Under the pieces are notes generated by a model, which did not search any database, was not told the origin of the DNA, and saw only the letters and a program-made list of their open reading frames with translations. DNA of 64,000 bases. It comes from Lineus longissimus (lineage: Eukaryota > Nemertea > Pilidiophora > Heteronemertea > Lineidae). Shown in pieces: positions 51,884 through 63,145 of this stretch. Position 1 is the first letter of the stretch. The number at the start of each line of letters is the position of its first letter. The stretch covers positions 7,254,001-7,318,000 of the forward strand of contig NC_088314.1 in assembly GCF_910592395.1 (NCBI RefSeq). Direction: 5' to 3'. A program made the translations under genes and the position numbers.

Positions 51884-52078
51884 TATTGCTCAATGTGACT
51901 ATCAACATAACCGCATGCATTTCCCTGTTGTTGCATAATTTGGGTTGGTAGAATAATGTTATAATCATTGTACAAAATGATGCTGTGATAAATTTTGATA
52001 TAACTCCATTGTATTCATGCAAGTTCTGATGAAGACGAAAATAAATTTGTGTATTATAATATCTAGAACTACGTGAAG

Positions 52079-52204
52079 ATGTCTGTGTCTTTTTTTGTAC
52101 TGACCACGGTTTTCGCCCTCTTGTCTTCATCACCAACGATGGCCAAAATCCTTGATACGGCGCTTTTGTGTTATAAGAGTTGTCACAATGCAGTTACGCA
52201 ATGT
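52079..52204 (+). CDS. Probable first exon of a small secreted cysteine peptide
   Basis: The ATG at 52079 opens a signal peptide (FFVLTTVFALLSSSPTMA) followed by LLCYKSCHNAVTQC, then a good donor (TGT|GTAAGT) at phase 0. The C-x3-C-x6-C spacing resembles short helical cysteine peptides in other invertebrates. The continuation is unclear. An AG at 52258-52259 would add FRTFCSLLSF and more before a stop; reading through the donor gives a 71-residue peptide; or a later exon was displaced by the mobile element at 52331. Treat as a partial gene. Confidence 0.4.
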
Positions 52205-52330
52205 GTAAGTTTGAATCTATCCCTGAAGTTCTACCTTGGCTACAATGTGTTTGGCACAGTTTCGGACGTTTTGCAGTCTACTGTCCTTTGATCATGAACA
52301 ACGCTGCGCATAGAGACTCCTTGCTTGGTC

Positions 52331-52623
52331 TTAACACCTTCAGCGCCGGTGTCCCCCCAAACACCCCCTTTTCAGAGCCCCAGAAAAAAAGTATAAGAGA
52401 TGGTTACATAAGGTCTTTTGCAGTAACTTCTCCAAGACAAGGTCTTCTTGAATTAATAGAGTTGTGTGAGCTACACCCCTGAACTCTATTTTATTTGTTG
52501 GTTCAAAAATGACCAAAAATGACCAAAATGACCCCCTTTCCAACAATGAGACTCAGATAACCAGCTCAAAGAGGGATGATTTGGGCCACGCAGATCTACC
52601 TGGTTCGGCGCTGAAGGTGTTAA
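52331..52623. mobile_element. TTAA-flanked MITE
   Basis: A 293-bp element with perfect 18-bp termini: TTAACACCTTCAGCGCCG at 52331-52348 and its complement at 52606-52623. The outer TTAA on each side is the likely target duplication, as made by piggyBac-type (or Kolobok-type) transposases. There is no coding capacity. The interior has C-runs and repeated GACCAAAAATGACC. Confidence 0.75.
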
Positions 52624-53634
52624 ACTGTTACACTTCGGATGCAGTGGACCGCCCTCATCCCTCACAGTAAGGATGACGAAATGGTCTAAAACCCGGGAGT
52701 CTACCTTCTGGTGGTCGGCGGAGATCATATCGTCGGGATAAACATTCAACCTCCAGCACTGTCCTCCAAACCCAACCTAAGGTCCTCTCCTGACTTTCCG
52801 GCGGAGATCGCTAATCCTCATTTGAGACATCCCGGTCGGATGCTTTTCGACTGAGGACGGTAGCAGCTGACCAACGTTAAGAGGTGAGAGTTGGTGGTAC
52901 CCCTTCATGGTCTCCTTGCGTCTCCGGAGTATGAAGCCATGTCCCTCAGATGACCACATTAACTTAAGTTCCCATTGAATGGTTTATCACCAGTACGAAT
53001 CCCTATACCTCCGATGTCCACATGAACTTGAGTTCCCATTGAATGGTTTATCACCAGTATGTATCCTGGCCAACAGAAGCCCAAGGCTGCTAGGAACAAC
53101 CCCCTCCCTCAGAACCCCCCCCCCTTTAAAAGTAACAAATCCCCCTAAGACTAAATTAACCGTCCACGCATGCGCATTCGTATTTCCCGCGGTTTGAACT
53201 AATGGTGGCGTCACCTATCTCAAGATGGTTATTACTAGAAGAATCTCGATGTGTACATTGAGGATGTTACAAATCGCCGACCGGCGTTTTATAATTTGTT
53301 TGCTTTTTTCGGGTTAATGTACCAGATAAATCCTAAATAAAATTGTTAATTTACGAACTAAATATGGTATGTGTTCATTTAAATTCACTGGGTGATCACA
53401 TTTGTGCCAGAGTATTTGCCAATCTGCGTAATTTGTGCAAGACGAGTCTTCTCTAATCTCGTCCGATAAACTGTGTGCACTGTCGTGGTATTTTGTGTTC
53501 TATTGTCAGACACAAGTGACACATGGGCCCATCAGGCCCAAATCAAGGCGCTACTGTTGAAAACGTACTTGTTGGTCTAAAAGTAGCCCCGAACAAGGCC
53601 TAGTGATGTAGGCCTAGATGGCCACAGTAAAAAA
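52624..53634 (+). other. Region upstream of ALG12
   Basis: Contains a short tandem repeat (about 52950-53060; GAACTTGAGTTCCCATTGAATGG-like units, two copies about 70 bp apart) and a C-rich stretch at 53099-53125. The ALG12 promoter should be in the last 400 bp. I see no gene here. Confidence 0.45.
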
Positions 53635-56600
53635 ATGCATATTCCGGTGAGCCTAGGCTACCGACCAGGCCAGGGCAGACCGGTGTCATTGACTGTTCTG
53701 TTATGTAGTGTGTAGCGTAGGCCTAGCTAGGCAAGGCCAAGGGGCCTACTCAGTCCATTTGTTGTATAGTTAGAATAGTTACTTCCCATGCATGTCCTGT
53801 CCAGCCATACTATTCGGCATTAATTATATCATTACTACAATCAATTGATTGGCATAATGGCTAATGCTCGTTATTATGATAATTATCTTCTTTTCAGGAA
53901 ATACAGTGGTCGGCAATTCTGAAGGGGGCATTTGTTTTGGTTGCCTTAGGTCATCTGATTGTGTGCCCTTACACAAAGGTGGAGGAGAGCTTCAACTTGC
54001 AAGCAATGCATGATCTACTTTATCATGGATTGGACATCGAAAAGGTATCTGGCAGTATTAACATTATCAGCAGTTAACTAGACATGAAAAAAAAGCTTGG
54101 TATAGTGACAGTTTTCAATATCATTGGGTAAACCCAACTATCAATTTCATCTCATTTCATTTTCAGTTTGACCATCTGGAGTTTCCTGGTGTTGTTCCAA
54201 GAACGTTCATAGGTGCCATATTCGTATCGACACTATCAAGTCCAGTTGTCAGATTGGCCAGATACTGCGGCTTCGATAAATTCTTTAGTCAATATATTGG
54301 TACGTCTAGCTATTCCGTAACTTAACTTGATCTGACCACATGTAGCCAGATCCTCAGTGAAGACACTTTCCCTCAGTTGGTGTGCAAATCATAAACAAGT
54401 CTATGTTTATTCAAATTATTGACATGAAAGAAGACAGTCGTGGTCAAAATAGGCCCATTCTTACCGGTCAGATAATTAAACTCTTTCAAGTTGAGTGAAG
54501 AAAGATAAAAGTAACCTTAATTTCAAAAAGTTTGATTTCCCCTATTTTTAGTGCGAGCTACTCTTGGCTTATGTGTGATCTATGCTCTGTTCAGACTGCA
54601 AAAAGTAACCTTAATTCAAAAAGTTTGATTTCCCCTATTTTCAGTGCGAGCTACTCTTGGCTTATGTGTGATCTATGCTCTGTTCAGGCTGCATAAATCC
54701 ATCTCCAAGTTGTACAGTGCCGGCATCGGGAAATGGTTCCTCCTCATCACTGCCTCACAGTTTCATTTCATGTTCTACTTATCAAGACCACTGCCAAACA
54801 TATTTGCCCTTGTCGGCGGTAAGTCAAAACATTTTATCATTTGAATACTCAGTGAGTGGTCTTTTTTCATCACTCGCACTCATCTCCTTGGTCCTAGAAA
54901 AAGGGGAGGCATTCTCCAGTAGTTAGGGGTAGACCTCTTTGAGGCTTGAGGCCCGGCACTCTTCCAGCGTGGCAGGACTCCCCTGGCCAAGTGTCATAAC
55001 GATTGCTTGTAGTTTTGACTATCACTGAGTATAAAGATTGGTAATGCCATGGTTAGGTGTCTTGTTCTCAGGGCCCAGTTTTTCGTCTTAAGCAATTTCG
55101 ATGCTATATCGGAGTTTTCCTTCGCCTAGACTGGTTGCCACTTGTGCCATGTAAACACCTGGTGAGGACAACCTGCGGTGCACCAGCATGATAAAAATAG
55201 AAATTCTATTGTGTATTTAAACCTCTTTTGTACAGTTTTCCACTTTTATGAGACACTCTGTATCATTTTTCAGTTTTGTTAGCCCTTCACTACTGGTTGG
55301 AACAGAAGCATCTCAAGTTTATTGCTGCGTCAGCATTTTCTGCCATCATCTTCCGAGCAGAGTTGGGCATTTTGATGGGGCTCTTGTTGGTGGTGAGCTT
55401 GTTTAGAACGAAGCTCACCGTGGTTAGATCAATTTGCTATGCTGTTCCTCTTGGACTTCTAGCTCTAGGTAAGCTGAAGCCTGGTGAAGTTGTAGCTGGT
55501 CTGACTAGAAATATTTCTGAGGCATTAAAGGGGGACATAGGCAAAACTATAGGTCAGTTGATGGTCTTGAGTAATTGAATCCCAGTGTCTGTGTGTCATT
55601 ATATCTTCCATCTTTTGTCATCTCAACAGGTTTGACAGTACTGGTTGATTCAGTGTTTTGGAAGAGGTGGCTGTGGCCGGAAGGAACCGTACTCTACTTC
55701 AACACTGTGCTGAACAAGAGCTTCAAGTGGGGCGTATCCTTGACAGTGTGACAGAGATGCTTAAGAAATTGCATTAGACTATGGGGTTATCGACTGAAAT
55801 CTGTAGTTACTAAATCAGTACGGTAATCAAGTCCAGGAAAGGCCAGATGTTCACTATAAGCAGTTTGTGTATGCCTTGAAAGATGTGATGATTAGGTTCA
55901 CTTCACTCAGTCCTGGGACTTTCTCCTGGGGCACTAAAACAAGTTCTAGTAGTAGTACTCTACCATAAAATCCACTGACTCCAAAATCACCAACATACTA
56001 CATGTATCCTTAACTTTTCTCAGACCCTGCCATTCGCCTGGTACTTCTACTCGGCGATTCCCCGAGCTCTCTCCAGTAGCTTGGTGTTCGTTCCCCTTGG
56101 TGCTTACATGGACAGTAGATCCCGACAGGTACTCCTACCGGCCATTTGCTTTGTCTTCCTCTACTCATTCCTCCCACACAAGGAGCTGAGGTTCATCATC
56201 TATACGATACCGATGTTCAACTTGGCTGCAGCCTGTGCGTGTGACAGATTGTAAGTATTGATACTGTTAACCCCTCTATTTTCACAAGCCTAATATTTAG
56301 TGAGTTTCAGGTAAGGGGATCAAAACGCAAACAATAATGGTGGGTACATTACTGATCTAATGGTTTACTAGAAAACCCATCCGATTTTTTCATTGTTTTT
56401 GGTGATCTGTTTCACATAGATTCTTTTCTTTTTAGGTACCAAACAAGAAGGAAGTCTATATTCAGGAGACTCATATCATTGGTAGCAGGCGGTCATCTTG
56501 TCTTCAATCTTTGCTCAACAGCCATATTCCTCTACATCTCGCATCATAATTACCCTGGTGCAATGGCCATAAATGCATTGCATCAGATAGTACCAAGCTC

Positions 56601-57279
56601 TCAAGGTGAGATGTCATATTCCAAGAAATCTCATTGCAATTTACTATTGAGTATCGACAGGAAACTGGAGACCCCAGAGGAATGTTCTCCGGTGCAGTCC
56701 AACTTCAGCTATATTATTGGATGCTCTTACTTGTAAATCAACTCGTCAACAGTTTTTTCTTTGTTTCACTTATTCCATTATTTATTTTAAGATGTCAATG
56801 TGCACATTGGTGTGGAGAGCGCTCAGACAGGAGTATCCAGGTTTACACAGCTTCATGATCACTGGAGGTGAGTTTTATAAATGTAGCCCGTTCTTTCAAA
56901 AGGACTCATTCCTTAACCCAGCCTTGTGAGATGCCACAATTTTCTTGAAAAAGTACATATACCCTGCTAATATCATGTTCCACCATATCCTTGTTTCAGG
57001 TATGACAAGACTGAGAACCTGCTCCACGGCGGTGCCAAGATGTCAAAGTTCAGCCATATCTTGCTTGGTATCACAGTCGATAACGTCCAGCCATATCTAA
57101 AAACTCATGAACGCCTTCGAATGATCAGAGGTTTTCACAGCATCTCCCTAAACAAGGACTTTGGACGCGGCTCGTGGAAATTATTTGACGTTCTTTTTCA
57201 CCCGCGTGTGTTTGTGATTCGGAGTCTGAACGCGGATGAACTGCAAGAAGAAAAAGAAAAGGAAGCCAGAGGACTTTAG
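53635..57279 (+). CDS. ALG12: ALG12: dolichyl-P-Man lipid-linked-oligosaccharide alpha-1,6-mannosyltransferase
   Basis: Exons 53635-53646, 53898-54044, 54167-54299, 54645-54818, 55274-55468, 55630-55733, 56024-56250, 56436-56605, 56792-56867 and 57000-57279; 505 residues, close to the vertebrate length of about 490. ALG12 is a multi-pass ER membrane enzyme (GT22, GT-C fold) that adds the eighth mannose to lipid-linked Man7GlcNAc2, using dolichyl-phosphate-mannose in the lumen, before transfer to protein. Family landmarks follow in order: [18 protein letters not shown] after the first helix (lumenal acidic residues typical of GT-C active sites), [73 protein letters not shown], and [14 protein letters not shown]. 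Family and most exons are firm. The tiny first exon (Met plus three codons, donor CCG|GTGAGC) is inferred because the next exon has an in-frame stop just before its acceptor. Confidence 0.92.
54507..54692 (+). repeat. 94-bp tandem duplication over an ALG12 splice acceptor
   Basis: 54507-54600 and 54601-54692 are near-identical. Each copy holds a polypyrimidine tract, an AG acceptor and the first 45 or so coding bases of ALG12 exon 4. Only the second continues into the full exon; the first would run to a TGA. Confidence 0.9.
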
Positions 57280-57755
57280 ATCATTTCTCCGAGATTTATT
57301 ATCTTTACTACGTTGGAATTAAAATGTAAAAAATGAAACAAATGAAACAAATGCAAGTTCTTATAGTGCTTTTATCATGTAGAACATTCTCAAGGCGCTT
57401 TTCAATCATTCCCTAGCCTAGGCGGAAACTTTTCCGTAGACTTCATCCATTCCCTAGTCTGGGCTGAAACCTTTTAGTAGATCTCAGATTGGCCGCTCAA
57501 TCAGCGCAGACTAATGCATTAAGCATTGTCCTTTATACTAAGTTCTTGCTCTCCGCACAAATAGAATAATGACCTATTGCATTTGAGGAAGTTTTCAAAA
57601 TTTTAAGATTGATGCCATGTATGGAGCAATGCCTTTGATTTCAGCCAATAGCATGGTGTCTTGAAGGCACCCCTTCTTGGTGGTAAATTTTGTTGTCTTT
57701 ATTCATGACTGACGTTCTCTGTGAAAGATGAAGTTAAAAGGAATCGCGTCAGTAT

Positions 57756-57761
57756 AATAAA
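57756..57761 (+). terminator. Candidate ALG12 poly(A) signal
   Basis: AATAAA about 480 nt after the stop. A weaker ATTAAA occurs nearer, around 57319. Confidence 0.4.
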
Positions 57762-57942
57762 ATTGTTAGATATTGTACAGGTAAATTTTTTCCTCTCCCC
57801 ATGTGCTACCTTAGTAATCATGCAAATTAAATTGACTGGTGTAAGATAGTTCTTTTCACTACATACTAAGTTACCAGTACTTCATTTACAAACGGTACTA
57901 AGAACTCAAATCGAATGTATTTTTTATATGCATGTACAATTT

Positions 57943-58014
57943 ATATTGTGATCAATTATATGATATTGTGATCAATTATATGATATTGTGATCAATTATA
58001 TGATATTGTGATCA
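57943..58014 (+). repeat. 20-bp tandem repeat
   Basis: Almost four copies of ATATTGTGATCAATTATATG downstream of ALG12. Confidence 0.85.
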
Positions 58015-58139
58015 GTGATTAAGCTTTGTGATTATAAAGCCTGTAAGGAAGTACATGTATACTGTAAATTTACTTATCTGTATTTTCTTGCCACGTGTTT
58101 CCTCATTCTTTACTGTCATGATGTATATTTGAAAATGGT

Positions 58140-59340
58140 CTATAGACACAACCAGCCCAATGGCATGGTCATTTAGGCATGCGTCTCAATACTGCAAGAC
58201 ATGTGCCTAAGTTACCATCAAACCTGCAACAAGACCAGCTTACGGGCATTGCCAGTGAATCATGTGTCTCAAATAAGACCTGCAAGACTGTTACAACCAG
58301 CCGAATGACGTAGTCATTATTGGAGCATTTGTCTCAAGTACCTGACTGGAAGACTGTGTCACAACCAGTCAAATAGCATGGTTATTGAAGCACCAGACTC
58401 CAAGACTTTTTCAACCAGCAGATGTCTCAACTACCCGACTCGAAGGTTACAACGGAGCTTACCAAAAGACTGCCACAACCAGCCTAACAGCATGATGATT
58501 GGACCACTGCTCCTGACTGCAAGATCACAACCGAGCTTAACACAAGACAAGACTGCCGCAACCAGCCTAACAGCATGATGATTGGACCACTACTCCTGAC
58601 TGCAAGATCACAACCGAGCTTAACACAAGACAAGACTGCCGCAACCAGCCTAACAGTATGATGATTGGACCACTACTCCTGACTGCAAGATCACAACCGA
58701 GCTTAACACAAGACAAGACTGCCGCAACCAGCCTAACAGTATGATGATTGGAGCACTACTCCTGACTGCAAGATCACAACCGAGCTTAACACAAGACATA
58801 GGAGCAGGCAACTGTCAAACTGCAAGACTACCAGCAACTGTGTCACAACCGAGCTTGTAACAGCTGAGCTTACAAAAGACTTACAATCAGCCTTATGGCA
58901 GGGCCATAGGAGCAAGAGTCTCAACTGCCAGACTGCATTAGTCACCAGCGACTTTGTCACATTTGACCTCACAACAAGATCACCTGGACAGTGCCACAAC
59001 CAGATTGATGACATGGGTCAAAGGGGCACGAAGTCACAATCATCCTGACATCATTCCATGTCTTGACCACACAATCGCCTAGTCTGCGTCACGATCAACC
59101 TTACTTCATAATTTAAGAGACTGCATCATAATCTCTAGAGAGAGTTCGGCTGCGTCACAATGACCCAGCTGCCAATGAATACCAAAAAAGGCTTCGTTAC
59201 GATGCCCTCCATGGTGGTGGTATCACAACCATCCCGACTCGCAATTAAAAGTAAAGTCCGACCTATTTTGATTATCATCTCAGACTGTGTCACAAACATT
59301 CTATCAGTATGATTGTACTATAAAGACTGCATCACAAAAT
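58140..59340 (+). repeat. Degenerate satellite with an 83-bp minisatellite core
   Basis: 58501-58798 holds three full and one partial 83-bp unit (GGACCACTACTCCTGACTGC and so on). The flanking kilobase is made of decayed variants of the same phrases (TGCAAGA, CACAACCAGC, ACTGCATCACAA). Open frames on either strand here are by-products. Confidence 0.75.
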
Positions 59341-61596
59341 AAATGACCTAACCTCATGATCAGTCGGGCATCCTGTCTTTCGATACAATGCCATCTTCAT
59401 TTCGGGCATTAACAGACTGTATAACCACGCCACCATCCTCGGAATCAAACGGGGGACTGTCAAAACCGTCCTACCGGGAAGGTGGAGGCTCCACCTCAAC
59501 CTCTACCGCCTCAAGTTCTCAACGATCATCTGATACAAAAGATCATGCTGACCTCAATGCAGGCCATTCTCACATCCCGGGTCTCACATATACGGACCTA
59601 AAGATTCTTGTAGGCCGACTGAGTAGCAATCAGCGGACCTAACTTTCAAAGGAAACGGTGTCACATCCAGCGCATGACCTAACTTTCAACATTTGGAGGA
59701 GTGGGCTCGCAAGTAGACTGACCAGCAGTCTATATACTTTTAGATAAATTTTTCAAAACAAGCGGTTTCCCCGGGCGGGGCCGTATCACAACCATCCTAA
59801 CCTCATTTTCGGCATGTGCCACAGTCATCCTAGATGAAAATAAAGCTGTGTAACATACAATCATCATAGATAAAATGAGACTGGGTTTATACCGTAATTA
59901 TTTTTGGGTATGATAATTAACCATCTCCTAATTGGTGTGATACTGATATAGACCAGTCATGCCAGTGACACGTGCGCCAGTTGGCATCATAAGAGGCGCG
60001 CGCGCGCCATCTCACAACCATAGGTCGCACAATCGATGGCAATTCTATCGATCGACTGATGCGAGTCCAAACGTGCATGCTTCTCATCGTGTGCATGATA
60101 TATACCTTGGAGTGTATCGCAGCGCAAATATGCAAATACACCGTACATTTTATACTGGCAGCCTATATAGATAAACTAAGCCTTTGTCAAGCCTATAGCA
60201 TTGACCATTAAATATTTTTGTGAAGGTGGCCTACATTTTTACATGTCGCTGGTGATTGTTGTGTGATCACATGGAAAGCAGACGACTGAGTTTGATCATC
60301 TGATATTCTGTGCGTATGGATTCATTCCCATTTTATTAGTTCGTGTACCCGATACATTCTACCAGCCAGGCCAGAGGTAAGTCATTATATTTGCGTATGC
60401 GGAATAGCCTTTGCAAGCTTGAGCTAATCGCGTTAACCCGCCTGACCTTGGATAGGCTTCGTAAGTGGGGAGGGGGATCGGGACGCAGAGAAGGGGCATA
60501 GAATTTTCATTGGCCTTGACTTGAGGGGTCTATGTCCATTATATCGCTCAAATGATCCAAAATAAATTGCTGTTGATTTATTAATCGTGTAGCGCCGTCC
60601 GGGCGCGTGCGTGACTAAATGGCGGGAATGTTGAATTTCGCGCCTTTCCATACTTCTCAGGCATGTGCTTATGGCCCAGGGGTAACACGTTAGGCGCGAA
60701 AAAGGGAAAAAGGGATGTAGTACGAAACGCCACGCATCACTATCAACTAGTGGGACAGGGTCATAGGAGTCGTTTTTCTCACATTCCTCCCCGCATACCT
60801 ACAATTATCAACCCGGATTTTGAAACTCGAACACGAACCGAAACCCAGGACCGAAACTAAATCTAAAACTATGTCTATATCTGAAACCAGGAAAAAGGAA
60901 TGAAAGTCTTTCTATGGGCGTCAGCTAGCCCAGTTATACCGACATGAATACCATCCTAGGACTACTGCTAACATACTTTTGTAGGGACGGGGACGAGATC
61001 ACCTGCACTAGGCTTAATGTAAGTAGGTTTTTTGCCAAATGCTAATCCCGGCCCATACCATCCTGAGATTCCGGTTTTTGATACTCCTATACACGTACGT
61101 CTACATGTATGCAAAATATCGAGACGCGGAGTATATTGAAAACCAGTGGAGCCAGGGTGGACCCGTATCTGTTGATAGAATATAAAAAAGACACACCATT
61201 GTCATCTGTATAGGCCTATATGCGTGTCAGTCCTCCCAGGTGGTTAATAGGGAAAGGTTTCGAGTTCTTGGAGTGTTTCAGTTCGGCTGTCCGAACAGAT
61301 AGACCTAACTTACGCCCCATTTGACGGTTCAGAAGCAATTACTATTCATGTTACCTGCGACAACAGCTTGAGAAAAATGGCGAATGGAGCAAACCTAGAT
61401 GGTAAAAACAGTTGTCTTCAGAAAGGATCAGCCCTCACCTCGGACGCAGCGGACCGGATCGTCATGTCAGTCGCCATGAAGGGGGACGATCAGGATGACT
61501 AAATGGACCACATGGTAGTCTATAGACCCGGGAGTCTAGATCAGCCTGGCTGACTTCAAACGCATTACAGTCATAACTTTTCCCATTGTTTTTCAG
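59341..61596 (+). other. Intergenic region upstream of the ankyrin-SOCS gene
   Basis: No gene I can support. 59388-59642 has an 84-codon Ser/Thr-rich open frame without other support. 59997-60006 is a short CG alternation. At 61378-61503 a well-placed ATG opens a 41-codon frame (MANGANLDGK start, ending DDQDD) that may be an uORF or a leader exon of the ankyrin-SOCS gene, but no donor joins it in frame. Confidence 0.35.
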
Positions 61597-61610
61597 GACT
61601 TAGAATTGTG

Positions 61611-61706
61611 ATGGTGATGCTGGTAGTGGATTGAATGGTGACAGCCCCTACAACCCGGCAAAACCTTCCGCATCAAGTTACGAAGTTAAATTTTGGAAAG
61701 GCTTAA
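61611..61706 (+). promoter_or_regulatory. Two abutting upstream ORFs in the ankyrin-SOCS leader
   Basis: The leader exon appears to start after an AG at 61595-61596. It contains a 7-codon uORF (61611-61634) directly followed by a 23-codon uORF (61635-61706), whose stop lies 15 nt before the main ATG. They would reduce translation of the main ORF or make it depend on reinitiation. Confidence 0.5.
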
Positions 61707-61721
61707 CATTCGATCTTCACA

Positions 61722-62978
61722 ATGGTTTCCGTAGCTGAAATGTCCGGCTCTGACGAGATGGGCCGCTCAGCGCTCCACCTCTGTTGTTTCAACGGACACT
61801 TCGCAGTGGCGGAGGTGCTTATTCAACATGGAGCGCCAGTGAACGCCAAGGACAGGATGGGAGCAACCGCACTCCACATGGCTGCTATCAGTGGCCATGC
61901 TAAAATCGTGGAGCTTCTCATTGCCAATGGAGCACAAATAGGGGCCAAGACTGTCAGTGGAGACAACGCCTTTGAGTTGGCCTACGACAAAGAACATTAC
62001 GATGTGGTATCATGTATTTTGGACTGCTACAAAAGTGTGAGTCAGGTCGGGTATTGGTCCGCGTCCAATATTCTACTGGATGCTGTTAGGGCGTGCCATA
62101 TTCCCCTTGCAATTTCAGCACTTTCTAAAGGTGCTGATGTTAACATTGGAGATGAAGCCAATGCTACTCCACTCCATATCGCCTGTGAGCTGAACAACGT
62201 GAATATGGCGACCCTGCTGTTAGACAATGGCGCGAGGGTCGATGTCATCAACTCGAATTTCCAGAGTCCCCTGCATTCGGCTTGCATGAATGGCGGACTA
62301 GAACTGGTCAAGATGTTGGTCAAAGGCGGAGCGAAGGTGAACGCACTGGACAGAGAAAAGTCATCCGCATTGCACACCGCATGCTACTTCCAGCAGAGCA
62401 GTGTGATCAACGTCCTTCACGACTATGGGGCAGATATCTTTTGCAAGGATGAAAAAGGGGTAACCCCCTTGTTCTCCCTGATTAGGAGTCCAATTAACTC
62501 CCCACAAGGGTTCTTAAATGGATTTCTGGTACTTCGTTATGACGTAGAGAGTGTGCTAAAACTGCTCTCCGATATGACCCCAATCGGCGTGGTGTACAAG
62601 TTGGAAAAACGAGTACTCCTCATTGCCATGATGACCGCCTGTGGTCACATATCTGATATCCCTCCTGCTCTGCTGACCATGCTGACCTACTATAAAGAGC
62701 TGGACAGCCTCTTCGCTATCAACCAATATGGCTTCCTTCTGAAGAAGTACACAGTTGATTTGGCGCTGAAGCAGTTTCATTTGACAAAGCTTGAGGAGTT
62801 CAAACAGCAGCCGCCGTCTCTTCTTGCGGCCTGCAGGATGAGGGTAAGGGCGTGCGTTTGCAAGCGCGGGCTACCAATAGAACCACGCATCCAGCTCCTC
62901 CCTGTCCCAGAGTCAGTTAAAAAGTACTTAAGATTTGAATCGGAGATAGAGCAGCTTACACAGTCGGGAACGGAATGA
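61722..62978 (+). CDS. Ankyrin-repeat and SOCS-box protein (ASB family)
   Basis: A single coding exon of 418 residues. The ATG is the first Met in frame after an in-frame TAA 18 nt upstream. Ankyrin repeats begin at once (MGRSALHLCCFNGHFAVAEV, GATALHMAAISGHAKIVELL, ATPLHIACELNNVNMATLLL, QSPLHSACMNGGLELVKMLV, SSALHTACYFQQSSVINVL), with a weaker repeat or spacer around residues 85-135. After a helical linker, a SOCS box occupies about residues 364-406: the Elongin-binding BC box is PPSLLAACRMRVRACV and the CUL5 box is LPVP at 393-396. ASB proteins are substrate receptors of Elongin B/C-CUL5-RBX2 ubiquitin ligases; the ankyrin surface chooses the target, which cannot be told here. The domain call is firm. 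Which ASB it is orthologous to is not evident. Confidence 0.9.
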   Translation: MVSVAEMSGSDEMGRSALHLCCFNGHFAVAEVLIQHGAPVNAKDRMGATALHMAAISGHAKIVELLIANGAQIGAKTVSGDNAFELAYDKEHYDVVSCILDCYKSVSQVGYWSASNILLDAVRACHIPLAISALSKGADVNIGDEANATPLHIACELNNVNMATLLLDNGARVDVINSNFQSPLHSACMNGGLELVKMLVKGGAKVNALDREKSSALHTACYFQQSSVINVLHDYGADIFCKDEKGVTPLFSLIRSPINSPQGFLNGFLVLRYDVESVLKLLSDMTPIGVVYKLEKRVLLIAMMTACGHISDIPPALLTMLTYYKELDSLFAINQYGFLLKKYTVDLALKQFHLTKLEEFKQQPPSLLAACRMRVRACVCKRGLPIEPRIQLLPVPESVKKYLRFESEIEQLTQSGTE

Positions 62979-63081
62979 TCTGTCTGTGTCCATGTAACTA
63001 ACTGTAATTTAATTTAATTCTAAGGGCACTGTTAACCTGAAGCTTATATGTATGTACAATCATATCCTGAAGAAATCGGGG

Positions 63082-63139
63082 GTTAATGTTCGCTTCTCCC
63101 GCTCTGCACACAAACTGGGCTGGAGAAGCGCACATTAAC
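63082..63139. repeat. Hairpin with 18-bp arms
   Basis: GTTAATGTTCGCTTCTCC and its complement with one mismatch (63122-63139), separated by 22 nt. It lies in the probable 3' UTR of the ankyrin-SOCS gene. Confidence 0.7.
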
Positions 63140-63145
63140 AATGTA

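Noticed and set aside
53215-53250. ATG exon (MVASPIS...) as the ALG12 start
   Set aside because: Its donor is weak and the phase does not match the next exon; the ATG at 53635 fits better.
58378-59642. Several open frames of 66-93 codons
   Set aside because: They lie in or beside decayed satellite repeats and change frame between units.
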